From assembly GCA_002013415.1 (NCBI GenBank), contig MAEX01000009.1, forward strand, positions 124,001 through 188,000: a stretch of 64,000 nucleotides of DNA, written 5' to 3'. Below, in pieces: positions 7,767 to 15,704 of the stretch (position 1 is the first letter of the stretch; the number at the start of each line of letters is the position of its first letter). Position numbers and translations under genes: made by a program. This DNA comes from Mycobacterium sp. D16Q14. GTDB taxonomy: Bacteria > Actinomycetota > Actinomycetes > Mycobacteriales > Mycobacteriaceae. The notes below the pieces were generated by a model. The model ran no database searches. It was not told the DNA's origin and worked only from the letters and a program-made list of their open reading frames with translations.

Positions 7767-8410
7767 TCCAGTACGCGGGCTAGATACTCCGCACCGCGTG
7801 GCGAGACCCGATAGCCGACGGGCTGACTCAGGGTCAGCCCCAAGTTCTTGAGCTTGCGCACCTGCACCTTGAAGGTAGTCAAATCTGGCCAACGCGAGCA
7901 GGATTCAAGGTCTTTGGCCCGCACCTCCGGGCGCCGGGCGATCTCGCGCAGCACCTCGCGGGTCCAGGGCCCCGCCGTGGAGCTACGGTCCATCCGATCC
8001 AGTCTCGCGTCGATGTCGGCAGCATCGTCGGCCGAGAGCGTCGCCGTCGATGCCAGCGTCGCACGTGGATCGGCCATCGTAATTTTGCGAAATGCCAAGC
8101 GGTACAACGGGTCGGCTCCGCTCGCACCGACATCGCTTCGTGCCAGCGCGGCCGAGGGGTACCCGGCCAACAGCGCGTCGGCATCGTCGATATCGCGTGC
8201 GGTGATCTCGTCGACGGCGTCGACCTCGATGAAGTCGAACTCGGTCATAGATGAGCCGCTTGCACGAAGACCAACAGCTCTCGAGCGAATGCGGTCCGAG
8301 CCGACACGGTAGCGACCGCCCACCTTGACCTGCGGGCGCTTCCAGCGTCGGTACGCCACCGAGATGGTGCCGTCGTGGATCCCGGCCCGCAGCCGCGGCT
8401 CGAACAGCAT
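7763..8410 (-). CDS. ASCH/PUA-like domain protein
   Basis: 215 residues. The N-terminal segment (LFEPRLRAGIHDGTISVAYRRW split as LRAGIHDG and ISVAYRRW, then KVGGRYRVG) matches the ASCH fold, an RNA-binding-like beta-barrel. The C-terminal 70 residues look like a winged helix (VRAKDLESCSRW to YRVSPRGAEYL). Its start overlaps the stop of the dienelactone hydrolase gene (TAATG), so translation is probably coupled. Between residues about 40 and 55 the frame crosses a copy of a dispersed 21-bp repeat (8250-8270), which may be an insertion into the ASCH loop. Function is unknown. Confidence 0.7.
   Translation of the reverse strand: MLFEPRLRAGIHDGTISVAYRRWKRPQVKVGGRYRVGSDRIRSRAVGLRASGSSMTEFDFIEVDAVDEITARDIDDADALLAGYPSAALARSDVGASGADPLYRLAFRKITMADPRATLASTATLSADDAADIDARLDRMDRSSTAGPWTREVLREIARRPEVRAKDLESCSRWPDLTTFKVQVRKLKNLGLTLSQPVGYRVSPRGAEYLARVLD
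8250..8270 (+). repeat. Dispersed 21-bp repeat within the ASCH gene
   Basis: The plus strand reads GATGAGCCGCTTGCACGAAGA (as GATGAGCCGCTT then GCACGAAGA), one to two changes from the copies at 12456 and 13270. It lies inside the coding frame of the ASCH-domain protein, between the barrel strands, in the orientation opposite to the gene. Confidence 0.55.
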
Positions 8411-9147
8411 TAGACGCCCAGGTGAGAACCGTAGAGCTCTTCGAGCGCTCGCCAGTGGCGCTCGGCCGCCGCTTTGTCGTAGGTGGCGTTGTCGGTGACG
8501 GCGAACCCGTGCTTGGCCGGATATGTCTCGATGGTGTGCCGCACCCCGGCATCCGTCAGCACCTGCGCCAGCAGCTGGTTCTGCTCAGGCGGGAAGGATG
8601 CGTCCTCCTCCGCGGCGGCCACCAGCACGGCGCCGGTGATCCTGTCGGCGATGTGGTGTGGACTGTTGGGGTCGTCGGCGTTGGCGAGATTGCCGCCGTG
8701 GAATGACGCGACCGCACCCACCCTGGACGCGTGAGTCGCCGCTACCCGCAACGAGATCCGCCCTCCCATGCAGTAGCCCGTCAGGCCCACCGTGTCACCC
8801 GTCACCTCGGGCTGCCGAGCGAGAAACTCCAGAAAGGCGCCCGCATCGGCATCGATCCGGTCGGGGGTAAGCGTCCCCATCGTCGCAAAGAGACGGCCAC
8901 GCTCTTCCGGGTCTCCAAATGCTGTCGCCAGATCGAATGGTTTCCAATCGCCTTCGCGGTAGTAGACATCGGGCACCAGCGCCACGTATCCCAGCGCCGC
9001 GAGCCGGTCCCCCATCTCCCGCATGACCTCGCGGGCACCACCTGCGTCGGGGTAGACGATGACGGCGGATCTGGACTTGTCCGGAACGTGCAGAGTTGCC
9101 GAGCAGTGCCCGTCGGGCGTGCGGATCTGAACATCGCGGCGAGACAT
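8410..9147 (-). CDS. Dienelactone hydrolase family protein
   Basis: 245 residues from the ATG at 9147. It has an alpha/beta hydrolase fold with Cys nucleophile in GYCMGG (Cys126), Asp182 in the AEEDASF segment and His213 in AKHGF, the Cys-Asp-His triad of dienelactone hydrolases. Typical substrates are small lactones or esters in aromatic degradation, but this subfamily is broad. The longer open frame to 9261 has no support. It overlaps the downstream ASCH gene by one base and is divergent from DUF6159 membrane genes. Confidence 0.88.
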   Translation of the reverse strand: MSRRDVQIRTPDGHCSATLHVPDKSRSAVIVYPDAGGAREVMREMGDRLAALGYVALVPDVYYREGDWKPFDLATAFGDPEERGRLFATMGTLTPDRIDADAGAFLEFLARQPEVTGDTVGLTGYCMGGRISLRVAATHASRVGAVASFHGGNLANADDPNSPHHIADRITGAVLVAAAEEDASFPPEQNQLLAQVLTDAGVRHTIETYPAKHGFAVTDNATYDKAAAERHWRALEELYGSHLGV

Positions 9148-9233
9148 GTTTCCATCAAACCAGCCACCAGGCTGAGCAGCTAGCGCACTGGTATCTTGGG
9201 CCTCACTATCTGTCAATGACCAGGGGGAATCTG

Positions 9234-10052
9234 ATGGCCTTCGCCAGCACGCTGTCGACATCGTGGCAAATTTTCAAAACGTCCGCGAAGGTGCTCAGCT
9301 CCCGCAAGGAGCTCGTGGTCTTCCCGATCCTGTCCGGGCTTACCGCGTTGCTCGTGCTGATCGGGATGGTGACCCTCGGAGTCCTACTCCTGCCTGCGAC
9401 GACCGGAGATTCGGTGCCGCCGCTCTTCTACCCTGTCTTCGCCATCGGGTATTTCGTGCTGATGTACGTCACGACCTTCTGGCAGGCGGCGCTCATTTCG
9501 CAGGCGAACATCGCGTTGGAGGGCGGAGACCCGAGCGTCGCCGCGGGCATCTCGACGGCAGCCCACCATGGCGGTCGTCTCCTGCCCTGGGTTCTCATCA
9601 CCGGCGTCGTCTCCTGGATCATCAGCGCCGTCGAGGAGCGCGTGCCGTTTGTCGGGCGATTGCTCGACGTCGCGTGGCGCGTGGTCTCTTTCCAGGTGCT
9701 GCCCACGATCGTGCTGGAGAACCGCGGCGCCATCGACGCCATCAAGAAGACCAAGGAAACACTCAAGAACGCCTGGGGCCAGAACGTCGTCGGCATCGTG
9801 GGACTGAGCTTCTTCACCGCCATGTTGACGCTGCCCGGAGTCGGGTTGATCTACCTGGGCATCGCGGCGAATGTGAGCGCCGTAACCGGCGTGTTCGCAG
9901 CACTCGGTGTGCTGTGGATCCTGGCGGCGTCCATCATCGGCGCAGCGCTCACCGGGATTTTCCAGACCGCCCTGTACCGGTTCACGGTTGACGGTCAGGT
10001 GCCGGGACCGTTCGCCGGAGTGGACCTGCGTCAGGCGCTCAAAACGCGCTAA
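9234..10052 (+). CDS. DUF6159 family membrane protein (first of tandem pair)
   Basis: 272 residues from the ATG at 9234, preceded by CAGGGGGA at 9221-9228. It has about six hydrophobic helices. Motifs shared with the next gene include STSWxIF near the N-terminus, FWQAALISQANIALEG after helix 2, RVVSFQVLPT and TLPGVGLIYLG. The N-terminal helix sits on the cytoplasmic side before the first membrane span. No enzymatic residues are recognisable. Function is unknown; tandem duplication suggests a paired or hetero-oligomeric membrane protein. Confidence 0.8.
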   Translation: MAFASTLSTSWQIFKTSAKVLSSRKELVVFPILSGLTALLVLIGMVTLGVLLLPATTGDSVPPLFYPVFAIGYFVLMYVTTFWQAALISQANIALEGGDPSVAAGISTAAHHGGRLLPWVLITGVVSWIISAVEERVPFVGRLLDVAWRVVSFQVLPTIVLENRGAIDAIKKTKETLKNAWGQNVVGIVGLSFFTAMLTLPGVGLIYLGIAANVSAVTGVFAALGVLWILAASIIGAALTGIFQTALYRFTVDGQVPGPFAGVDLRQALKTR

Positions 10053-10130
10053 ACGTCGTTACGCAGCATCGGCGTCATCCCCCAGCGTCCCGTGGCGCGT
10101 ATCACGCTCCCTTACACCTCACGCGTCACA

Positions 10131-10166
10131 CTGATAACTTGTGTAACACAGGTAACGAATTATCAG
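10131..10166. promoter_or_regulatory. Nested palindromes before the second DUF6159 gene
   Basis: CTGATAA (10131-10137) and TTATCAG (10160-10166) are inverted repeats. They enclose a second palindrome with arms TGTGT (10140-10144) and ACACA (10146-10150). The outer right arm runs into the ribosome binding site CAGGGGA. It could be a regulator site or an RNA hairpin masking the ribosome binding site. Confidence 0.45.
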
Positions 10167-10174
10167 GGGACTTG

Positions 10175-10963
10175 GTGGCGTCATCCAACGCTCTGTCGAC
10201 ATCCTGGGACATATTCACGTCATCGACACGTCTCCTGCGTCGCCGCAAGGCACTCATGTACTTCCCTATCGCGGCCGCGATCAGCATCGCCGTGTTCATC
10301 GTCGCCCTCATCGCGCTGGGTCTGCTGCTACCGCCGAACATTGACAAAACCTCGCCGCAGTTCGTCCGGACCGCCTTGGCCATCGACTACGTCATCCTGT
10401 TGTATCTCGCGATGTTCTGGCAGACGGCCCTCATCACACAGGCGAACGCCGCGCTGGAGGGTGACGTGCCGAGCTTCGCGCGCGGTGTGGCTGCCGCGCG
10501 CCACTACCGCACGCGGCTGCTGCCCTGGGTGCTCATCGACACCACCGTCACGTGGGGTCTCGGCATCATCGACGAGAAGCTGCTGTACGTCGGCAGCCTC
10601 GTCCACGTCCTGTTCATCGGACGGTTCTTGGACCTGATGTGGCGCGCCGTCTCGTTTCAGGTGCTGCCGACAATGGTCCTGAAGGACGTCGGCGCCATAG
10701 ATGCCACCAAAGACTGCACGAGGACGCTGCGGCGCATGCTGTCCAAGAACATCCTTGCCCAGCTCAGCCTGCGAATTTTCATCCTGATGCTGGTGTTGCC
10801 CGGAGTGGGCATGCTCTTCGCCGCCGCTGGGGTGGGACATGGAGTGCTGTCCGGGGCACTCCGGCTGTGCGGAGGGCTATGGATCGCGATCGCAGTGCTT
10901 TACGGGGCAACCGTCAGCGGCATCTATCAAACGGAGCTCTACCGACGTGCCCGCGCGGGCTAG
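10175..10963 (+). CDS. DUF6159 family membrane protein (second of tandem pair)
   Basis: 262 residues from a GTG at 10175, chosen because CAGGGGA (10164-10170) lies just upstream and the protein then begins VASSNALSTSW like its paralog. It has the same STSWDIF, FWQTALITQANAALEG, RAVSFQVLPTMVL and VLPGVGM blocks and about six membrane helices. Identity to the first copy is clear but well below that of a recent duplication. The gene starts 123 bases after the first, with its own palindrome-rich leader, so expression may differ. Its stop lies in a 14-bp tandem duplication shared with the cdsA end. Confidence 0.78.
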   Translation: MASSNALSTSWDIFTSSTRLLRRRKALMYFPIAAAISIAVFIVALIALGLLLPPNIDKTSPQFVRTALAIDYVILLYLAMFWQTALITQANAALEGDVPSFARGVAAARHYRTRLLPWVLIDTTVTWGLGIIDEKLLYVGSLVHVLFIGRFLDLMWRAVSFQVLPTMVLKDVGAIDATKDCTRTLRRMLSKNILAQLSLRIFILMLVLPGVGMLFAAAGVGHGVLSGALRLCGGLWIAIAVLYGATVSGIYQTELYRRARAG

Positions 10964-10984
10964 ATAAACCGGGCTAGATAAACA
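10957..10984. repeat. 14-bp tandem duplication over convergent stop codons
   Basis: GGGCTAGATAAACC is followed at once by GGGCTAGATAAAC (starts at 10957 and 10971). The first copy holds the TAG of the DUF6159 gene, and the second holds the complement of the cdsA TAG. Without the duplication the two genes would overlap at a single CTAG, as other convergent pairs here do. Confidence 0.85.
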
Positions 10985-11861
10985 GAGTCAACACAATCCA
11001 GGTGGCGACGGCCGAGGGCAGCAGGGAATCAAGCCGGTCCATGATGCCGCCGTGGCCCGGCAGCAGTGTGCCCATGTCCTTGATACCCAAGTCGCGCTTG
11101 ACCTGCGACTCGACCAAGTCGCCGAGTGTTCCGGTGATGACGAGCATGATGCCCAGGGCGACACCGACAAACGGGTGATGACCGAGCAGGAACGTCACCG
11201 CAAGGGTGGACGCGGTCGTCCCCACCAGCAGTGAGCCCGCCAAGCCCTCCCAGGATTTCTTGGGGCTGATCGCGGGTGCCATCGGATGCTTGCCGAACAA
11301 GACTCCCGCCGCATAACCGCCGATATCGGAGAATGTGACACCGAGCATCAGACAGAACACCTGCTCCGCACCGTTTTCCGGGTAGACCAGCAGCGCACCG
11401 AATGACGCGAACAGCGGGATCCATGCGGCGACGAACACCGTGATGGCGACATCGCGCAGATAGTTGACGGGCTGCTGATTCAAGCCGTGTCCAACGAGAC
11501 GCCAGATCATGCAGACCACGACGGTTGCGCCAAACGCGCCCAGCGCACCGGCGGTGCCCCACGGCCACGTCAGCCAGATCATCGCCTGCCCGCCGAAGAA
11601 CAGCGGGATGAACGGCACCGAGATATCGGCCTGGCGCAGCCGCTTGGTTACCTCCCACATCGCGATCCCCAGGAAGACCGAGATGATCCCGACCCAGATC
11701 TCCTTCTGGTACAGGAGCGAGAAAATGATCATGGCGGCGAGGACAACGCCGACGCCGATGGCGGCCGGCAGGTTGCGTCCGGCTCGGGACTTCGCTCCCG
11801 AAGGGGGCGCAGGGCTGCTGCCGGGCGCCGGAGCCGCGTCGGTATCTCCCATGGTCGTCAT
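10974..11861 (-). CDS. cdsA: Phosphatidate cytidylyltransferase CdsA
   Basis: 295 residues. It makes CDP-diacylglycerol from phosphatidic acid and CTP, the branch point to cardiolipin, PI and PIMs, in the inner membrane. About seven to eight membrane spans are visible. Near the C-terminus it has the CDS signature: GDLVESQVKRDLGIKD followed by PGHGGIMDRLDS, with the metal-binding Asp residues. The first 35 residues are a Pro/Ala/Ser-rich cytoplasmic extension. It follows frr by 10 bases, consistent with a pyrH-frr-cdsA operon. Confidence 0.95.
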   Translation of the reverse strand: MTTMGDTDAAPAPGSSPAPPSGAKSRAGRNLPAAIGVGVVLAAMIIFSLLYQKEIWVGIISVFLGIAMWEVTKRLRQADISVPFIPLFFGGQAMIWLTWPWGTAGALGAFGATVVVCMIWRLVGHGLNQQPVNYLRDVAITVFVAAWIPLFASFGALLVYPENGAEQVFCLMLGVTFSDIGGYAAGVLFGKHPMAPAISPKKSWEGLAGSLLVGTTASTLAVTFLLGHHPFVGVALGIMLVITGTLGDLVESQVKRDLGIKDMGTLLPGHGGIMDRLDSLLPSAVATWIVLTLFI

Positions 11862-11871
11862 TACCGGGGCC

Positions 11872-12429
11872 CTAGACCTCCAGTAACTCGCCTTCTTTGT
11901 GCTTCACCAACTCGTCGATCTGGGTCACGTATTGGGACGTGGTCTTGTCCAGATCCTTTTCCGCGCGGCCTACTTCGTCCTCGCCGGCCTCGCCGTCCTT
12001 CTTGATCCGGTTGAGCTCGTCATTGGCCTTACGCCGGATGCTGCGCAGGGTCACCTTGGCGTCCTCGCCCTTGCCCTTGGCCTGCTTGACGAGCTCGCGG
12101 CGGCGTTCCTCGGTGAGCTGCGGGACAGCAACGCGAATGATGCTGCCGTCATTGCTGGGGTTCAGACCCAGGTCCGAATTGCGGATCGCCTCCTCGATGG
12201 CCTTGAGCTGATTGGCCTCGTAGGGCTTGATGACCACCAGGCGGGCCTCGGGCACATTGATGCCCGCGACCTGTGTGATCGGCGTGATCGTGCCGTAGTA
12301 GTCGATGACTACCCGCTGGAACATGCTCGGATTGGCACGCCCGGTGCGAATCGTCGCGAAGTCATCGCGGGCGACCGCCACGGCCTTTTCCATCTTCTCC
12401 TCGGCATCGAGAAGAACCTCGTCAATCAC
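11872..12429 (-). CDS. frr: Ribosome recycling factor
   Basis: 185 residues, the usual length. It splits post-termination ribosomes with EF-G. RRF motifs present include [40 protein letters not shown] and the [10 protein letters not shown] region before the C-terminal helix. The start is a GTG at 12429 (GTG ATT GAC). A 17-codon reading frame starting at 12475 on the same strand ends across this start, which could couple frr translation to pyrH. Confidence 0.95.
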   Translation of the reverse strand: MIDEVLLDAEEKMEKAVAVARDDFATIRTGRANPSMFQRVVIDYYGTITPITQVAGINVPEARLVVIKPYEANQLKAIEEAIRNSDLGLNPSNDGSIIRVAVPQLTEERRRELVKQAKGKGEDAKVTLRSIRRKANDELNRIKKDGEAGEDEVGRAEKDLDKTTSQYVTQIDELVKHKEGELLEV

Positions 12430-12475
12430 GATTGATCTCCCATCGGGTTTGATGATCTTCGCGCAAGCGGCTCAT
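12422..12475 (-). CDS. Possible 17-codon coupling ORF between pyrH and frr
   Basis: ATG at 12475-12473 overlaps the pyrH stop as TGATG. The frame reads 17 codons (beginning MSRLRED) and ends with TGA at 12424-12422, eight bases beyond the frr GTG start. The frame begins inside a dispersed 21-bp repeat. A similar 9-codon frame precedes pyrH. It may be a translational coupling device or chance; nothing shows the peptide itself is functional. Confidence 0.3.
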   Translation of the reverse strand: MSRLREDHQTRWEINRD

Positions 12476-12476
12476 C
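12456..12476 (-). repeat. Dispersed 21-bp repeat, copy between pyrH and frr
   Basis: On the minus strand this reads GATGAGCCGCTTGCGCGAAGA (given as GATGAGCCGC then TTGCGCGAAGA). Related copies are at 8250-8270, 13270-13290 and, more diverged, 48745-48764. Confidence 0.6.
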
Positions 12477-13200
12477 ATGGTGTTACCAGCGTTCCGATCT
12501 TCTCACCTGCGACCGCCCTGGCGATATTGCCTTCGGTAAGCAGGTTGAACACCAGGATCGGCATCCGGTTGTCCATACACAGGCTGAACGCGGTGGCATC
12601 GGCGACCTGGAGGCCACGGTCGATGACCTCGCGATGCGTGATCTCCGGCAGGAATTCGGCATCGGGATTGGCGCGTGGATCATCGGTGAAGATGCCGTCG
12701 ACAGCCTTGGCCATCAGCACCACCTCGGCACCGATCTCCAGGGCGCGCTGCGCTGCGGTGGTGTCGGTGGAGAAATACGGCAGTCCCATACCGGCGCCGA
12801 AGATGACGACGCGCCCCTTCTCAAGATGCCTTCTGGCCCGCAGCGGAATGTACGGCTCGGCGACCTGGCCCATGGTGATGGCGGTCTGCACGCGCGTGAC
12901 AATGCCTTCCTTCTCCAGGAAGTCTTGGAGCGCAAGGCTGTTCATGACGGTGCCGAGCATGCCCATGTAGTCCGAGCGGGTCCGCTCCATACCGCGCTGC
13001 TGTAGCTGTGCGCCGCGGAAGAAGTTGCCGCCGCCGATCACGACCGCGACCTCGGCACCGCTGCGGACCACCTCAGCAATCTGGCTGGCCACCCTGTGGA
13101 CCACATCCGGGTCAAGACCGACGGCTCCCCCGCCGAACATCTCGCCGCCGAGCTTGAGCAGCACCCGCTTATATCCGGTGCGGCTCACATCGCGAGTCAT
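12475..13200 (-). CDS. pyrH: UMP kinase
   Basis: 241 residues from the ATG at 13200; the longer open frame upstream lacks family support. It phosphorylates UMP to UDP and is hexameric in bacteria. Motifs include [11 protein letters not shown] near the N-terminus, [11 protein letters not shown] in the ATP-binding region, [17 protein letters not shown], and GIFTDDPR in the nucleotide-binding domain. It lies upstream of frr and cdsA, the conserved bacterial order; in many bacteria rpsB-tsf lie directly before pyrH, whereas here about 10.9 kb of other genes intervene. Confidence 0.95.
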   Translation of the reverse strand: MTRDVSRTGYKRVLLKLGGEMFGGGAVGLDPDVVHRVASQIAEVVRSGAEVAVVIGGGNFFRGAQLQQRGMERTRSDYMGMLGTVMNSLALQDFLEKEGIVTRVQTAITMGQVAEPYIPLRARRHLEKGRVVIFGAGMGLPYFSTDTTAAQRALEIGAEVVLMAKAVDGIFTDDPRANPDAEFLPEITHREVIDRGLQVADATAFSLCMDNRMPILVFNLLTEGNIARAVAGEKIGTLVTP

Positions 13201-13259
13201 CACGCCTCCTCGGTACGGGTTCGACAAAGCCAGTGCACAAAGCACAGCCATCGGGCCCG

Positions 13260-13289
13260 CTACTTCCGCTCTTCACGCAAGCGGCTCAT
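13260..13289 (-). CDS. Possible 9-codon leader ORF upstream of pyrH
   Basis: ATG at 13289-13287 opens a frame reading MSRLREERK and ending with TAG at 13262-13260, 59 bases before the pyrH start and on its strand. The first codons come from a dispersed repeat. Similar first residues precede frr. Expression is unproven; the frame may simply reflect the repeat. Confidence 0.25.
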   Translation of the reverse strand: MSRLREERK

Positions 13290-13290
13290 C
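13270..13290 (-). repeat. Dispersed 21-bp repeat, copy upstream of pyrH
   Basis: It differs from the 12456-12476 copy at one position (A for G at the sixth base of TCTTC[A/G]CGC on the plus strand). It lies in the pyrH 5' region and contains the start codon of a short leader frame. Confidence 0.6.
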
Positions 13291-13321
13291 GGAAGGCCGC
13301 GACGGCGGTGTCTATCCTGCC

Positions 13322-15568
13322 CTATTGGGCGACGCTCGTTGGCACGACCCGGCGAACCGAGCCCGGTTCGGCTGTGGTTTCGGTGAGGCCGACGAGCGCT
13401 TGCGGTAACGGCGCCACGTGCAGCACCCCGAGACGCTGGGTGGCGCGGGTGAGCGCCACATAGAGCTCGGCCGCACCTCGTGGGCCGTCGGCCATGATCC
13501 GTTCCGGTGCCACCACCAGGACGGCGTCGAACTCCAGACCTTTGGTTTCCGAGGCGGGCACGGTACCCGGCACGCCCGGCGGCCCGATCACCACACTCGT
13601 GCCCTCTCGAGACTCCTCGTCATGGGTGAATTCCTCGATGGCTTTTGGCAATTCGTCCTCAGCGAGATGCCTGGACCAGGGTAGGACGCCACACGAACGA
13701 ACGGATTCGGGCGGCCGGGTACCCGGCGCGAACTCGGCCAGCAGCGCCGAGGCGACGGCCATGATCTCCGCGGGAGTGCGATAGTTCACCGACAACGGCC
13801 GGTACAGCCAACGTCCCGGTACATACGGCTCCAGGATCGCGTCCCAGGACGTGGCACCGGCCACCGATCGGCGCTGGGCCAGATCCCCGACCACCGTGAA
13901 CGAACGACTCGGGCATCGGCGCATCAACACGCGCCAGTCCATTTCGGACAGTTCCTGCGCCTCATCGATCACGATGTGCCCGTATGTCCAGTCGCGGTCG
14001 GCCGACGCACGTTCGACGAGGTCGCGAGTGTCGCGTTCGGTGAAGCGTTCCGCCAGGTCCTCGGCGCCGAGCAGATCGGTGGCAAAGAGGTGGTCCTCGT
14101 CGTCCATCATGTCCTCGCGGCCGGTCATCATGTCGAGCACACCGGAGGCGTACTCGGCCTCGGCCCTGCGCTCACGCTCGGCGGCCTCTTCCGCCGCCTT
14201 GTCGGGGCCCACCAGATCGATCAGCTCGTCGAGCAGGGGTACGTCTGAGACGGTCCAGGCGGCGCCGGCAGCGCGTGCCAGCGCCGGATCACCGCCGGCA
14301 GCACGCAGCCGCTCTGGTGAGGCGTACAGCTCCGACAACAGCGTCTCCGGCGTCAGCGTCGGCCACAGCTCGTCAAGCGCAGCGGCGAATCCCTCGTGAT
14401 CCCCGAGTTCGTCCAGCAGCTCCGCCCGCAGGTGCTCCCAGGCCTTGCGGTCCGCACGCGTGAGCCACCCCTTGCCGATGCGCGGGATAGCCCGTTCCGT
14501 GAGCGCCCATGTCAGGACGTCGGTGAAGACGGCCCGCGCCTCGTTGTGCGGGAGCTTGCTCGCACGCGCCTCGTCGATGGCCCACTGCGCGATATCGGCA
14601 TCGATGCGCACCGAGACATCGGTGAGCTGGATCCGCAGTGGCTCCACGGGAGTCCGCTGCCGATCGGCGACCGCCGCCGCGAGCACGTCGAGAATCTGCA
14701 ACGAGCCCTTGAGCCGCGCCGCATCCGCTCCATCCTCTGCCGTGACCTTCAGACCCGGCAACAGATCTCCCGCCGTCGTGAACACCACGTTGGTCTCGCC
14801 CAGCGAGGGCAGCACCCGCGAAATATGGCTCAGGAAGGCCGCATTCGGGCCGACAACCAACACGCCGTGGCGTTCCATCCGCTGGCGCTGGGTGTACAGC
14901 AGGTAGGCAACGCGGTGCAGGGCCACAACGGTCTTGCCCGTGCCGGGCCCGCCCTCGATGACCAGCACGCCGGGATGATCAAGCCGGATGATCCGGTCTT
15001 GTTCGGCCTGAATGGTCGCCACGATGTCGCGCATCCCGTTGCCGCGCGGTGCGTTGACGGCGGCGAGCAACGCCGCATCACTCATGCTCCCGCGTTCACC
15101 ATCGTGCTCTTCACCGTCCGGCCGCCCGAGGAGCTCGTCCGCGAAGGCATCCACATGACGTCCCCGAGTCCGGAATTGACGTCGCCGCCGGGTGTTTTCC
15201 GGGTTGGCGCCCGTGGCGGTGTAGAAAGCCTGCGCCGCCGGAGCCCGCCAATCGATCAGCAATGGTTCGTAGTCGTTCGTCTTGTCGAGAAGGCCAATGC
15301 GCCCGACGTAGGAGTGCTCCCCCGTGAGGGCGTCCAACCGGCCGAAGCACAGCCCGTCATCGGCGACGTCCAAGCGTTGTGCCTGCCGGGCCAGTGCGCG
15401 TACCTCGTCATCGCGCTCGACCATCGCGGCGCCGTTCTGCTGATCGACCGGCTCGCGCAGGGCACTGCGGTATCGCCCCCTGACACGTGCACGTTCGGCG
15501 TCCAGCCGCTCATAGAGTCCGGCGATGTACTCCCGCTCGGATTCCAGTTCTTCTTCGTATGTCGTCAA
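13322..15568 (-). CDS. helR: HelR/HelD-type RNA polymerase-associated helicase-like ATPase
   Basis: 748 residues from a TTG at 15568 (frame begins TTYEEELESEREYI). A long charged N-terminal coiled coil (residues 1-70) is followed by a split UvrD-like ATPase: Walker A GGPGTGKT at about 206-213, Walker B IDEAQELS, and C-terminal helicase motifs including VNYRTPAEIM, TKGLEFD and YVALTRATQ. An acidic insertion (GREDMMDDEDH) may be the primary-channel loop of HelD proteins. HelD-family proteins bind RNA polymerase and release it from stalled complexes. The M. abscessus HelR is known to protect RNA polymerase from rifamycins. An inducible rifamycin-associated-element-like palindrome lies 84 bases upstream. 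Confidence 0.88.
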   Translation of the reverse strand: MTTYEEELESEREYIAGLYERLDAERARVRGRYRSALREPVDQQNGAAMVERDDEVRALARQAQRLDVADDGLCFGRLDALTGEHSYVGRIGLLDKTNDYEPLLIDWRAPAAQAFYTATGANPENTRRRRQFRTRGRHVDAFADELLGRPDGEEHDGERGSMSDAALLAAVNAPRGNGMRDIVATIQAEQDRIIRLDHPGVLVIEGGPGTGKTVVALHRVAYLLYTQRQRMERHGVLVVGPNAAFLSHISRVLPSLGETNVVFTTAGDLLPGLKVTAEDGADAARLKGSLQILDVLAAAVADRQRTPVEPLRIQLTDVSVRIDADIAQWAIDEARASKLPHNEARAVFTDVLTWALTERAIPRIGKGWLTRADRKAWEHLRAELLDELGDHEGFAAALDELWPTLTPETLLSELYASPERLRAAGGDPALARAAGAAWTVSDVPLLDELIDLVGPDKAAEEAAERERRAEAEYASGVLDMMTGREDMMDDEDHLFATDLLGAEDLAERFTERDTRDLVERASADRDWTYGHIVIDEAQELSEMDWRVLMRRCPSRSFTVVGDLAQRRSVAGATSWDAILEPYVPGRWLYRPLSVNYRTPAEIMAVASALLAEFAPGTRPPESVRSCGVLPWSRHLAEDELPKAIEEFTHDEESREGTSVVIGPPGVPGTVPASETKGLEFDAVLVVAPERIMADGPRGAAELYVALTRATQRLGVLHVAPLPQALVGLTETTAEPGSVRRVVPTSVAQ

Positions 15569-15651
15569 CCGGATGTTCCCCGTTTTCGTTCTAGTTCATG
15601 GCATCTGACATTCAGTCTGTGATATTCAGCCTGCGATTGTGCGGTATGACC

Positions 15652-15672
15652 GGGGTCTTGCCGCAAGCCCCC
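15652..15672. promoter_or_regulatory. Rifamycin-associated-element-like palindrome upstream of helR
   Basis: The core is CTTGC (15657-15661), one base, then GCAAG (15663-15667), flanked by GGGG (15652-15655) and CCCC (15669-15672). The flank position between them mismatches (T15656/C15668). On the minus strand it reads GGGGGCTTGCGGCAAG then ACCCC. This is very close to the rifamycin-associated element described upstream of rifamycin-resistance genes in actinomycetes, as I remember that consensus. It sits in the 136-base gap between pnuC and helR. Confidence 0.75.
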
Positions 15673-15704
15673 CTGTCCGATATATGTTGAAAGGGGCGGG
15701 TTAT

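Noticed and set aside
14396..15622. Long plus-strand open frame across helR
   Set aside because: It is an antisense frame caused by high GC; helR on the minus strand has the conserved motifs.
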